Positions 35,146-48,914 of a DNA stretch of 64,000 nt are shown one piece after another. Each line of letters begins with the position of its first letter. The stretch's first letter is position 1. Under the pieces are notes generated by a model, which saw only the letters and a program-made list of their open reading frames with translations, made no database searches and had not been told where the DNA came from. Both the position numbers and the translations under genes were made by a program. Origin of the DNA: Gentiana macrophylla (Eukaryota > Streptophyta > Magnoliopsida > Gentianales > Gentianaceae); the NCBI GenBank assembly GCA_026214975.1, contig JAOBSW010000839.1:56001-120000 (forward strand), in the 5' to 3' direction.

Positions 35146-38129
35146 CTGTAAACCTCCATTTTGAGTAACTCTACTATACAATTATATATAAAAAGTTGTA
35201 AACCCCTGTTTTGAGTAAAATCTTCAAAACAATTATATACAAAAAGTTGTAAACCCCCATTTTGAGTAAACTCTAATACAATAGTGTACAAAAAGTTGTA
35301 AACCCCCTTTTTGAGTGAACTCTACTATACAATTATTTATAAAAATTTGTAAACCACCGTTTTGAGTAAACTCTACTATACAATTATTTACAAAAAGCTG
35401 TAAACCCCCATTTTAAGTAAACTGTACTATAATTATATACAAAAAGTTGTAAACCCCCGTTTTGAGTGAACTCTAATTCAATAATATACAAATTTGTAAA
35501 CCCCCATTTTGAGTAAACTCTACTATACAATTATACACAAAAAGTTATAAACCCCCGTTTTGAGTAAACTCTGCTATACAATTATATACAAAATGTTGTA
35601 AAGCCCAGTTTTATTGTACAAAAATTTGTAAACCCCATTTTTGAGTAAACACTACTATACATTCCTATACAAAAAGTTGTAAACCTCTGTTTTGAGTAAA
35701 CTCAAATACAATAATATACAAAAAGTTGTAAACCCCCATTTTGAATAAACTCTACTATACAATTATATACAAAAAGTTGTAAACCCCCGTTTTGAGAGAA
35801 CTCTAGTATACAAATTATATACAAAAAGTTGTAAACCCTCATTTTGAGTAAACTCTACTATAATTATATACAAAAAGGTGTAAACCTCTGTTTTGAGTGA
35901 ACTCTACTATAATTATACACCAAAAGTTGTTAACCCCCATTTTGATTAAACTCTAATACCATAATATACAAAAAGTTGTAATCCCCTGTTTTGAGTAAAC
36001 TTTACTATACAATTATTTACAAAAAGTTGAAAACCCACGTTTTGAGGAAACTCTACTATACAATTATATACAAAAAGTTGTAAACCTCCGTTTTGAGTGA
36101 ACTCTACTATAATTATATACAAAAAGTTGTAAACCCCCCTTTTAGTAAACTCTAATACAATAATATACAAAAAGTTGTAAACCCCTGTTTTGAGTAAACT
36201 ATACTATACAATTATATACAAAAACTTGTAAACCCCCGTTTTGAATAAACTCTAATACAATATTTTACAAAAAGTTGTAAACCCACGTTTTGAGTAAACT
36301 CTACTATTCAACTATTTACAAAAAGTTGTAAACCTCTGTATTGAGTAAACTCTACTATAATTATATACAAAAAGTTGTAAACCTCTGTTTTGAGTGAACT
36401 ATACTATAATTATATACAAAAAGTTGTTAACCCTCGTTTTGAGTAAACTCTAATACAATAATATACAAAAAGTTGTAAATCCCTGTTTTGAGTAAACTCT
36501 ACTATACAATTATTTAGAAAATACCTCCGTTTTGAGTGAACTCTAATATAATTATATACAAAAAGTTCTAAACCCCCGTTTTGAGTAAACCCTAATACAA
36601 TAATATACAAAAAGTTGTAAACCCCCGTTTTGAGTAAACTCTTCTAAACAATTATATACAAAAAGTTGTAAACCCCCATTTTTAGTAAACTCTAGTACAA
36701 TAATATAAAAAGTTGTAAGCCCCCATTTTTAGTAAACTCTATCATTCAATTATTTAAAAAAGTTGTAAACTCCCATTTTGAGTAAACTTTACTATAATTA
36801 TATACAAAAAGTTGTAAACCTCCGTTTTGAGTGAACTCTACTATAATTATATATACAAAAAGTTGTAAACCCCGTTTTGAGCGAACTCTAATACAATAAT
36901 ACACAAAAATTTGTAAACCCCCTTTTTGAGTAAACTCTACTATACAATTATATACAAAAAGTTGTAAAGCCCCGTTTTATTGTACAAAAATTTGTAAACA
37001 ACCGTTTTGTGGAAACTCTACTATACTATTATATATAAAAAGTTGTAAACCCCGTTTTGAGTAAACTTTAATACAATAATATAAAAAAAGTTGCAAACCC
37101 CTATTTTGAGTAAACTCTACTATACAATTATTTACAAAATGTTGTAAACCTCCGTTTCGAGTAAACTCTACTATAATTATATACAAAAAGTTGTTAACCC
37201 TGTTTTGAGAGAACTAATACAATAATATACAAAAAGTTGTAAACCCCCGTTTTGAGTAATTATATACAAAAAGTTGTAAACCCCATTTTGTTGTACAAAT
37301 AGTTGTAAACCCCCTTTTTGAGTAAACTCTACTATACAATTATATACAAAAAGTTGTAAACCCCCGTTTTGAGTAAACTCTAATACAATAATATACAAAA
37401 AGTTGTAAACCCCCGTTTTGAGTAAACACTACTATATAATTATTTACAAAAAGTTGTAAACCCCCGTTTTGAGTAAACTCTACTATAATTATATACAAAA
37501 AGTTGTAAACCTCCGTTTTGAGTGAACTTTACTATAATTATATAAAAAGTTGTAAACCCCCATTTTGAGTAAACTCTACTATACAATTATATACAAAAAT
37601 TTGTAAACCGCCGTTTTGAGTAAACTCTACTATAATTATATACAAAAAGTTCTAAACCTCTGTTTTGAGAGAACTCTACTATAATTATATACAAAAAGTT
37701 GTAAACCCCCATTTTGTGTAAACTCTAATACAATAATATACAAAAATTCGTAAACCCCTGTATTGTGTGAACTGTACTATACAATTATTTACAAAAAGTT
37801 GTAAACCCCCGTATTGAGTGAACTGTACTATAATTATATACAAAAAGTTGTAAACCCCTGTATTGAGTGAACTCTAATACAATAATATACAAAAAGTTGT
37901 AAACCCCTATTTTGAGTAAACTCTACTATACAATTATATACAAAAAGTTGTAAACCCCCGTTTAGAGTAAACTCTACTATACTATTATATAGAAAAAGTT
38001 GTAAACATCCGTTTTGAGTGAACTCTACTATAATTATATACAAAAAGTTGTAAACCCCCGTTTTGAGTGAACTTTAATAAATAATATACAAAAATTTGTA
38101 AACCCCTATTTTGAGTAAACTCTACTCTA

Positions 38130-40500
38130 CAATGATATACAAAAAGTTGTAAACCCCCATTTTATTATACAAAAAGTTTTAAACCCCCGTTTTGAGTAAA
38201 CTCTACCATACAATCATATACTAAAAGTTGTAAACCTCCGTTTTGAGTGAACTCAACTATAATTATATACAAAAAGTTGTGAACCCCCACGTTTTCAGTG
38301 AACTCTAATACTATAATATACAAAAAGTTGTAAACCCCCATTTTGAGTAAACTCTACTATACATTTATATACAAAAAGTAATAAACCTCCGTTTTATTGT
38401 ACAAAAAGTCATAAACCACCGTTTTGAGTAAACTTTACTATACAATTATATACAAAAAGTTGTAAACCCCCGTTTTGAGTAAACTCTACTATAATTATAT
38501 ACAAAAGTTGTAAACCACCGTTTTGAGTGAACTCTACTATAATTATATGCAAAACGTTGTTAACCCCGTTTTGAGTAAAATCTAATACAATAATATACAA
38601 AAAGCTGTAAACACCCATTTTGAGTAAACTCTAATACAAAAAGTTGTAAACCTCTGTTTTGAGTAAACTCTACTATTCAATTATATACAAAAAGTTGTAA
38701 ACCTCTGTTTTGAGTAAACTCTACTATTCAGTTATATACAAAATGCTATAAACCTCCGTTTTGAGTGAACTCTACTATAATTATATACAAAAAGTTTTAA
38801 ACCCCCGTTTTGAGTAAACTCTAATACAATAATATACATAAAAGTTGTAACCCCCATTTTGAGTAAACTCTACTATACAATTATATAGAAAAAGCTGTAA
38901 ACCTCCGTTTTGAGTGAACTCAACTATAATTATATGCAAAAAGTTTTAATCCCCCGTTTTGAGTAAACTCAAATGCAATAATATACAAAGGTTGTTATCC
39001 CCCATTTTGTGTAAACTCTACTATACCATTATATACAAAAAGTTGTAAACCCCCATTCTGAGTCAACTCTGATACAATAATACACAAAAAGTTGTAAACC
39101 CCTGTTTTGAGTAAACTCTACTATACAATTATTTACAAAAAGTTGTAAACCCCCGTTTTGAGTAAACTCTACTATACAATTATATACAAAAACTTGTAAA
39201 CCACCATTTTGAGTGAACTCTACTATAATTACATACAAAAAGTTGTAAACCCCCGTTTCGAGTGAACTCTACTATAATTATATACAAAAAGTTGTAAACC
39301 TCCGTTTTGAGTGAACTCTACTATAATTATATACCAAAAGTTCTAAACCCCCATTTTGAGTAAACACTACTATACAATTATATACAAAAAGTTGTAAACC
39401 CCCATTTTGAGTGAACTCTAGTATACAATTATATACAAAAAGTTGTACACCTACATTTTGAGTGAACTCTACTAGAGTTATATACAAAAATTTCTTAACC
39501 CCTATTTTGAGTAAACTCTAATACAATAATATACAAAAATTTGTAAACCCCCGTTTTGAGTAAGCTCTACTATACAATTATATACCAAAAATCCCCGTTT
39601 TGAGTGAACTCTACTATAATTATATACAAAAGTTGTAAACCCGCATTTTGAGTAAACTATACCATACAATTATATACAAAAAGTTGTAAACCTCCGTTTT
39701 GAGTGAACTCTACTATAATTATATACAAAAAGTTGTGAACCCCTGTTTTCAGTGAACTCTAATGCTATAATATACAAAAAGTTGTAAACCCACGTTTTGA
39801 GTAAACTCTACTATACATTTATATACAAAAAGTCATAAACCCCCGTTTTATTGTACAAAAAGTCATAAACCACCGTTTTGAGTAAACTTTACTATACAAT
39901 TATATACAAAAAGTTGTAAACTCCCGTTTTGAGTAAACTCTACTATAATTATATTCAAAAGTTGTAAGCCACCGTTTTGAGTGAACTCTACTATAATTAT
40001 ATACAAAAAGTTGTTAACCCCATTTTGAGTAAACTCTAATACAATAATATACAAAAAGCTGTAAACCCCCAATTTGAGTAAAATCTAATACAATAATATA
40101 CAAAAAGTTGTAAACCCCTGTTTTGAGTAAACTCTACTATTCAATTATATACAAAATGCTATAAACCTCCGTTTTGAGTGAACTCTACTATAATTATATA
40201 CAAAAAGTTTTAAACGGCGTTTTGAGTAAACTCTAATACAATAATAAACAAAAAGTTGTAACCCCCATTTTGAGTAAACTCTACTATACAATTATATACA
40301 AAACGCTGTAAACCTCCGTTTTGAGTGAACTCAACTATAATTATATGCAAAAAGTTTTAATCCCCTGTTTTGAGTAAACTCTAATGCAATAATATACAAA
40401 AGGTTGTAATCCCCCGTTTTGTGTAAACTCTACTATACCATTATATACAAAACATTGTAAACCCCCATTCTGAGTAAACTCTGATACAATAATACACAAA
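38130..40500 (-). repeat. Higher-order duplication in array 3 (about 1.4 kb period)
   Basis: Distinctive unit series repeat: AGTCATAAACCACCGTTTTG at 38408 and 39861 (1.45 kb apart), and CCCCATTCTGAG at 39051 and 40463 (1.41 kb apart), with the intervening order of variants largely kept. Differences in spacing indicate small indels since the duplication. Confidence 0.75.
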
Positions 40501-41499
40501 AAGTTGTAAACCCCCGTTTTGAGTAAACTGTACTACACAATTATTTACAAAAAGTTGTAAACCCCCATTTTGAGAGAAGTCTATTATAATTATATACAGA
40601 AAGTTGTAAACCACCGTTTTTAGTGAACTCTACTATAATTATATACAAAAAGTTGTAAACCCCCGTATTGAGTAAACTCTACTATACAAATATATACAAA
40701 AAGTGGTAAACCCCCGTTTTGAGCAAACTCTACTATACAATTATATACAAAAACTTGTAAACCACCATTTTGTGTGAACTCTACTATAATTACATACAAA
40801 AAGTTATAAACCCCCGTTTCGAGTGAACTCTACTGTAATTATATACAAAAAGTTGTAAACCTCCGTTTTGAGTGAACTCTACTATAATTATATACCAAAT
40901 GTTGTAAAACCCCGTTTTGAGTAAACTCTACTATACAATTATATACATCCCATTTTGAGTGAACTCAACTATACAATTATATACAAAAAGTTGTAAACCT
41001 CCGTTTTGAGTGAACTCTACTAGAATTATATACAAAAAGTTGTTAACCCCTATTTTGAGTAAACTCTAATATAATAATATACAAAAATTTGTAAACCACC
41101 ATTTTGAGTAAGCTCTACTATACAATTATATACAAAAAAACCCCGTTTTGAGTGAACTCTACTATAATTATATACAAAAAGTTGTAAACCCTCGTTTTGA
41201 GTAAACTCTAATGCAATAATATACAAAAAGTTGTAAACCCCCGTTTGAGTAAACTCTACTATGCAAATATATACAAAAAGTTGTAAACCCCCGTTTTGAG
41301 TAACTCTACTATACAATTATTTACAAAACGTTGTACACCCCTGTTTTGAGTAAACTCTACTATAATTATATAAAAAAGTTGTAAACCCCCGTTTTGAGTA
41401 AACTCTACTATACAATTATATACAAAAAGTTGTAAACCCCCGTTTTGAATAAACTCTACTATACAATTATATACAAAAAGTTGTAAACCTCCATTTTGA

Positions 41500-44420
41500 G
41501 TGAACTCTACTATAATTATATACATAAAGTTGTAAACCCCCGTTTTGTGTGAACTCTAATACAATAATATACAAAAAGTTGTAAACCCCCGTTTTGAGTA
41601 AACTCTACTATAATTATATACAAAAAGTTGTAAACCTCCGTTTTGAGTGAACTCTACTATAATTATATACAAAAATTTGTTAACCTCTGTTTTGAGTAAA
41701 CTATGATACAATAATATACAAAAAGTTGTAAATCCCAATTTTGAGTAAACTTTAATACAATAATATACAAAAATTTGTAAACCCCCGTTTTGAGTAAACT
41801 CTGCCATTCAATTATATACAAAAAGTTGTAAACCCCCATTTTGAGTAAATTCTAATACAATAATATACAAAAAGTTGTAAACCTCCGTTTTGAGTGAACT
41901 CTACTATAATTATATACAAAAATTTGTAAACCCCCGTTTTGAGTGAACTCTAATACAATAATATACAAAAAGTTATAAACACCCGTTTTGAGTAAACTCT
42001 ACTATACAATTATATGCAAAAAGTCGTAAACCCCTGTTTTGAGTAAACTCTACTATACAATTATATGCAAAAAGTCGTAAACCCCCGTTTTGAGTAAACT
42101 CTACTGTAATTATATACAAAACGTTTTATACCTCTGTTTTGAGTGAACTCTACTATAATTATATACAAAAAGTTGTTAACCCCCGTTTTGAGTAAACTCT
42201 GCTATTCAATTATTTACAAAAAGTTGTAATCCTCCGTTTTGAGTGAACTCTACTATATTTATATACAAAAAGTTATAAACCCCCATTTTGAGTGAACTCT
42301 AATACAATAATATACAAAAAGTTGTAAACCCCCATTTTGAGTAAACTCTACTATAGAATTATTTACAAAAAGTTGTAAACCCCCGTTTTGATTAAACTCT
42401 AATACAATAATATAAAAAAAGTTGTAAACCCCCGTTTTGAGTAAACTCTACCATACAATTATTTAAAAAAAGTTGTAAACCCACGTTTTGAGTAAACTTT
42501 ACTATAATTATATATAAAAAGTTGTAATCCTCCGTTTTGAGTGAACTCTACTATATTTATATACAAAAATTTATAAACCCCCATTTTGAGCGAACTCTAA
42601 TACAATAATATACAAAAAGTTGTAAACCCCATTTTGAGTAAACTCTACTATACAATTATATACAAAAAGTTGTAAACCCCTGTTTTATTGTACAAAAATT
42701 TGTAAACCCCCGTTTTGTGTAAACTCTACTATACAATTAAATACAAAAAGTTGTAAACCCCTGTTTTGAGTAAACTCTAATACAATGTATAAACCCCCGT
42801 TTTGAGTAAACTATACTATACAATTATATACAAAAATTTGCAAACCCCCGTTTTGAGTAAATCTACTATAATAATATACAAAAATTTGTAAATCTCTGTT
42901 TTGAGAAAACTCTACTATAATTATATACAAAAATTGTAAACCCCCGTTGTCAGTGAACTCTAATACAATAATATACAACAAGTTGTAAACCCCCGTTTTT
43001 TTGTTCAAAAAGTTGTAAACCCCCGTATTGAGTAAACTCTACTATACAATTATATACAAAAAGTTGTAAACCCCCGTTTTGAGTAAACTTTACTATACAA
43101 TTATATACAAAAAGTTGTAAACCTGCGTTTTGAGTGAACTCAACTATAATTACATACAAAAATTTGTAAACCCCCGTTTTGAGTGAACTCTAATACAATA
43201 ATATACAATAATATACAAAAATATGTAAACCCCCATTTTGAGTAAACTCTACTATACAATTATATACAAAAAGTTGTAAACCCCTGTTTTGAGTGAACTC
43301 TAATACTATAATATACAAAAAGTTTTAAACCTCTATTTTGAGTAAACTCAACTATACAATTATATACAACAAGTTGTAAACCCCCATTTTCAGTAAACTC
43401 TGCTATACAATAATATACAAAAAGTTGTAAACCCCCATTTTGAGTGAACTTTACTATAATTATATACAAAAAGTTGTAAACTCCCGTTTTGAGTTAACTC
43501 TAATACAATAATATACAAAAAGTAGTAAACCCCTGTTTTGAGTAAACTCTACTATACAATTATATATAAAAAATTGTAAACCCCCGTTTTGAGTAAACTC
43601 TACTATACAATTATATACAAAAAGTTGTAAACCTCCATTTTGAGTGAACTCTACTATAATTATATACATAAAGTTGTAAACCCCGTTTTGTGTGAACTCT
43701 AATACAATAATATACAAAAAGTTGTAAACCCCCGTTTTGAGTAAACTCTACTATACAATTATATACAAAAATTTGTAAATCCCCGTTTTGAGTAAACTCT
43801 ACTATAATTATATACAAAAAGTTGTAAACCTCCGTTTTGAGTGAACTCTACTATAATTATATACAAAAAGTTATTAAAATCTGTTTTGAGTAAACTATGA
43901 TACAATAATATACAAAAAGTTGTAAATCCCAGTTTTGAGTAAACTTTAATACAATAATATACAAAAAGTTGTAAACCCCCGTTTTGAGTAAACTCTGCCA
44001 TTCAATTATATACAAAAAGTTGTAAACCCCCATTTTGAGTAAACTCTAATACAATAATATACAAAAAGTTGTAAACCTCCATTTTGAGTGAACTCTACTA
44101 TAATTATATACAAAAATTTGTAAACCCCCGTTTTGAGTGAACTCTAATACAATAATATACAAAAAGTTATAAACCCCCGCTTTGAGTAAACTCTACTATA
44201 CAATTATATGCAAAAAGTCGTAAACCCCCATTTTGAGTAAACTCTACTATACAATTATATGCAAAAAGTCGTAAACCCCCGTTTTGAGTAAACTCTACTG
44301 TATTATATACAAAATGTTTTATACCTCTGTTTTGAGTGAACTCTACTATAATTATATACAAAAAGTTGTTAACCCCCGTTTTGAGTATGCTCTGCTATTC
44401 AATTATTTACAAAAAGTTGT
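41500..44420 (-). repeat. Higher-order duplication in array 3 (about 2.2 kb period)
   Basis: The series around CTCTGCCATTCAATTATATA occurs at 41801 and 43995 (2,194 bases apart). Surrounding rare variants (TATACATAAAGTTGTAAA, AACTATGATACAATAATA, ATGCAAAAAGTCGTAAACCC) appear in the same order in both copies. A related series starts array 4 near 56250. Confidence 0.75.
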
Positions 44421-46478
44421 AAACATCCGTTTTGAGTGAACTCTACTATAATTATATAGAAAAAGTTATAAACCCCGTTTTGAGTAAACTCTACTATAGA
44501 ATTATATACAAAAATTTGTAAACCCCCGTTTTGAGTAAACTCTAATACAATAATATACAAATAGTTGTAAAGCCCCATTTTGAGTGAACTCTACAATACA
44601 CTTATTTACAAAAAGTTATAATCCCCGGTTTTGAGTAAACTCTACTACAATTATATACAAAAAGTTGTAAACCCCCATTTTGAGTGAACTCTAATACAAA
44701 AATATACAAAAAGTTGTAAACCCCCATTTTGAGTAAACTCTACTATACACTTATATACAAAAACTTGTAAACCCCCATTTTGAGTAAACTCTTCTATACA
44801 ATTTTATACAAAAAGTTGTAAACCGTTGTTTTGAGTAAACTCAACTATACAATTATTTACAAAAAGTTGTAAACCCCCGTTTTGAGGAAACTCAACTATA
44901 CAATTATATACAAAAAGTTGTAAACCTCAGTTTTGAGTGAACTCTACTATAATTATATACAAAAAGTTGTAAACCCCCGTTTTGAGTAAACTCTGCTATT
45001 CAATTATTTACAAAAATTTGTAAACCTCAGTTTTAAGTGAACTCTAATATAATTATATAGAAAAAGTTGTAAACCCCTGTTTTGAGTAAACTCTACTATA
45101 GAATTATATACAAAAATTTGTAAACCCCCGTATTGAGTAAACTCTAATACAATAATATACAAATAGTTGTAAACCCCCATTTTGAGTAAACTCTACTATA
45201 CACTTATTTACAAAAAGTTATAAACCCCGGTTTTGAGTAAACTCTACTACAATTATATACAAAAAGTTGTAAACCCCCCTTTTGAGTGAACACTAATACA
45301 AAAATATACAAAAAGTTGTAAATCTCCGTTTTGAGTAAACTCTACTATACAATTATATACAAAAAGTTGTAAACCCCCATTTTGAGTAAACTCTAATACA
45401 ATAATATACAAAAAGTTGCAAACCCCCGTTTTGAGTAAACTCCACTAACAATTATTTACAAAAAGTTGTAAACGCCCGTTTTGAGTAAACTCTACTATAA
45501 TTATATACAAAAAGGTTTAAACCTCCGTTTTGAGTGAACTCCACTACAAAAAGTTGTAAACCCCCATTTTGAGTAAACTCTAATACAATACTATACAAAA
45601 ATTTGTATACCGCTGTTTTGAGTAAACTCTACTATACAATTATTTACAAAAAGTTGTAAACCCTCGTTTTGAGGAAACTCAACTATACAATTATATACAA
45701 AAATTGTAAACCTCCGTTTTGAGTGAACTCTACTAGAATTATATACAAAAAGTTTTAAACCCCCGTTTTGAGTAAACTCTAATACAATAATATACAAAAA
45801 GTTGTAAACCCCCGTTTTGAGTAAACTCTACTATACAATTATATACAAAAAGTTGTAAACCCATATTTTGAGTAAACTCTAATACAGTAATATACAAAAA
45901 GTTGTAAACCCCCGTTTTGAGTAAACTCTACTATACAATTATTTACAAAAAGTTGTAAACCCCCATTTTGAGTAAACTCTAATACAATAATATACAAAAA
46001 GTTGTAAACCCCCGTTTTGAGTAAACTCTACTATACAATTATTTACAAAAAGTTGTAAACCCCCATTTTGAGTAAACACTACTATAATTATATACAAAAA
46101 GTTGTAACCCACCGTTTTGAGTGAACTCAACTATAATTATATACAAAAAGTTATAAAACCCCATTTTGAGTTAACTCTACTATACAATTATATACAAAAA
46201 TTTGTAAACCACCGTTTTGAGTAAACTCTACTATAATTATATACAAAAAGTTCTAAACATCCGTTTTGAGTGAACTCTACTATAATTATATACAAAAAGT
46301 TGTAAACCCCGTTTTGAGTAAACTCTAATACAATAATATACAAAAAGTTGTAAACCCCTGTTTTTAGTAAACTCTACTATACAATTATTTACAAAAAGTT
46401 GTAAACCCCCGTTTTGAGTGAACTTTACTATAATTATATACAAAAAGTTGTAAACCCCCGTTTTGAGTGAACTCTAAT

Positions 46479-46483
46479 ACAAT
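46479..46483. other. Target site duplication, left copy (ACAAT)
   Basis: ACAAT precedes the LTR at 46484 and follows the other LTR at 56095-56099. Confidence 0.9.
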
Positions 46484-46979
46484 TGATGATATATGGGCCC
46501 ACCATTGGGTCGGATTATTTGTAATTGGGCCAGGCCCAAAGTTAGTTAATAAAGATAAATGAGCCAGTCAAGCCAGACCACCAAGTGCTGACCATATCAA
46601 GACGCTGGACAGAATAGTCGGAGGAGCAGGACTCCACCGTGTTCTGACCAGAATGGCTTCGGGATAAAATAACAGGCTGAACGTGGTGAAGACTGGGTCA
46701 ACAACGTCTCAACTGTTTACGGACGTGGGTAGACCCCACATCCAGAAGATAATCGATAATAACTTCCCAGCACGTCCAGGAAGAGACACACGATCTGCTA
46801 CTATATAAAGAACACCCTGAACTACGAGGGGGGCTTGATTCCAGTTTATCACTTAAATTGGATACGTAGGCAGCTCTCTCAAGAGTTTAGTCCAAATTAT
46901 ACCCAAACATTCGTGTTCTTACATTATTTTCCTAATTAGAATTACCCAATTACCCGTTTGTAAAATTCGTACTACATCA
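46484..46979 (+). repeat. 5' LTR of the Tat element
   Basis: 496 bp. TATA box at 46801-46809, leaving about 170 bases of R-U5. The paired copy is at 55599-56094. Confidence 0.95.
46801..46809 (+). promoter_or_regulatory. TATA box in the 5' LTR
   Basis: CTACTATATAAAGAACACC, a close match to plant TATA consensus. The equivalent in the other LTR is at 55917-55924. Confidence 0.65.
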
Positions 46980-46997
46980 TTTGGCGCTAGAAGGAGG
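46980..46997 (+). other. Primer binding site of the Tat element
   Basis: TTTGGCGCTAGAAGGAGGG directly follows the LTR end CATCA. TGGCGCTAGAAGGAGGG is a binding site seen in many Tat-lineage elements; I do not assign the tRNA. Confidence 0.7.
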
Positions 46998-47016
46998 GCA
47001 TAATTCTAGTTAGTGA

Positions 47017-48560
47017 GTGATTAATACAGGAAAAATGGCAAGAAACCAAGGAAATTCAAAGAAGCAACAAAATCAACAAGAGAAAGAAAAGAATCAGATC
47101 GGAGATAAAAGCCCAGATCAAAATGTTCAAGACACTGGAAAGAAAGTGATGGAAGAGGGGCAGACAAGCAACCCTGATGCAGTTAAACAAATGTTAGTAG
47201 AAAACCTCGCAAATCTAAAAGGGGAAGAGATAAAAGCCATTTTTGAGGCAGTTTTGAAAGCGAGGAATCAAGATAATGATATTTCTGAAGCACATACCCC
47301 GCTTCAAACTGCTAAAAAGAGAAGCAAGAAGCAGAATCAAGCATACAAGTGGTAGTTACTCACCCAGGTGGTGATAACGCCAGAGCAGAATTAGATGCCA
47401 TACTTAAACCCAAGCAAGATGAATTCAGGCTGGTATCTCCTTTCACTGAGGACATCGATGCATTCCCATGTCCTCCAGGATTCAAGATTCCAAAAATTCA
47501 AGCATATGATGGAACTAAGGATCCATACGACCATATGCATCAGTACATTCAACACATGAATTTTTATAATGCTCCAGAAGAGATGAAATGCAGGGCATTT
47601 GCAACTCTTCTAACAGGAAAAGCAAGAGATTGGTTCAACAAGTTGAAACCCAGATCTATACCAGATTTCCCCACTCTGACCAGAAAGTTTATGCATGCAT
47701 TCATCACAGCAAGACCTTTCCAGAGAAACCGGACTTATTTGCTGACTGTTAGGCAAAAAAGTGATGAAACAGTATTACATTTCATCAAGAGATTCAATGG
47801 AGAATCATCCCAGATAGCAGATCTGGATGATAAGTTCTTGGTAGCATCCTTCATAGCAGGACTTAAAGAAGGGCGGTTGCATGCGAAGTTGAGCAGCAAA
47901 GATCCGAGCATAATGGAAGAGTGTCTGGAAATAGCATACAGACATTGTCAAGGAGAAGAGGCTAACAGAGCCAAGAGGGAGGAATCCCATAGGGATGCTA
48001 AGAAGGGAAAAACTGAAGATAGGAATGACAAGAAAAGAAAATCTGTTTGGGACAGGGTAACCGCTCCCGTCTCTGAAAGATTAGGTAAGAAAGGTGCTTT
48101 GCAGGACAGAGACCTTATTCCTCTGAACAGATCTCGAGACCAAGTGTTGGCAATTATGGAGAAGAAAGGAATTTCTAAGACTCCTCCTCCGTTGAGGGGT
48201 CCAAGGGAGAAGAGAGACCACACTAGGTGGTGCAAGTACCATAAAGACATTGGACATGACTCTGAACAGTGTAGGGATCTGATCAGAGATATCAACGCAG
48301 TAGCAATGGAAGGAAAGATAGATGAGTGCATCGATCGAGCTCAGGGAGATAATCCCATAGGAAAGAGAGAATTCAAAAAACAGAATAACAGCCATGACAG
48401 GTACAACCAGAGAAGAAACAGGGATCCATCTCCAGACGCAAATGGGCATAGAGAAAACGCCCCAATTAACACCGTGAACACAATTGTGGGTGGACCAGGA
48501 GAAGGTAACAAGGCTGCTCAGGAAGATAAAAAGGGCAGCGCAGAAAAGGACCGGGAAGCG
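47017..48560 (+). pseudogene. Tat gag (two pieces)
   Basis: The first ORF (47017-47355, 112 codons) is a Lys/Gln-rich N-terminal part. It ends at a stop and the frame shifts into the main ORF (from 47349). The main ORF has the capsid region (PKIQAYDGTKDPYDHMHQY, RAFATLLTGKARDWFNKL, FIAGLKEGRLHAKL) and a single Cys/His motif CKYHKDIGHDSEQC typical of Tat gag. A basic, Asp/Arg-rich linker leads into protease. It would form the particle. The N-terminal frame break makes it defective. Confidence 0.88.
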
Positions 48561-48914
48561 AAAAAGCAAAAAGTTATGGGAACCGTTCAGTACGGTCCTA
48601 GAGATGCCCTACCAGCCGTCGTGAGCAACGAAGGACTGGTAATAGAAGCGGTTATTCAGAAAAATCTGGTCAGAAGGATCTGCGTGAACAGCAGCGGTAT
48701 GAGAAGCGTCTTGTATTATAGTGCGTTCCAAGCGATGAAACTCTCGATTCGGAGTTGACTCCGTATCAACTCCTCTTTCGGATTTACCGGACCGCCCATA
48801 CATCCCTGTGGGTATGTTAAAATTATTGACAACTTTTGGCAAGCGGCAACATGAGCAGGACTCGATGGTGAATTATGTGGTGGTAAAAGCTCCATCTCGC
48901 ATATAATGTGATTC
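48561..48914 (+). pseudogene. Tat protease, degenerate
   Basis: The gag frame continues through ALPAVVSNEGLVIEAVIQ to RICVNSSGMRSVLYYSAF, where the aspartic protease motif (normally VD-[ST]-G-S) should be; the catalytic Asp is replaced by Asn. A stop follows at 48756-48758. The later part (GRP motif near 48905, KMKFPTFDGEA from about 48975) is readable only in other frames. Confidence 0.7.

Larger units (their letters stand above)
35146..46483 (-). repeat. Satellite array 3 (minus orientation)
   Basis: About 11.3 kb of the same units as arrays 1 and 2 but on the opposite strand (plus strand reads GTTGTAAACCCCCGTTTTGA). All unit types recur, including the short GTACAATAAA type (for example near 35610, 36975, 38395) and the shortened unit (TTAGAAAATACCTCC near 36515). 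ORFs up to 88 codons are repeat artefacts. Confidence 0.97.

Noticed and set aside
48081..48569. Minus-strand ORFs opposite Tat gag
   Set aside because: Shadow frames of gag; no homology recognisable, unlike the real antisense gene at 53062-55321.
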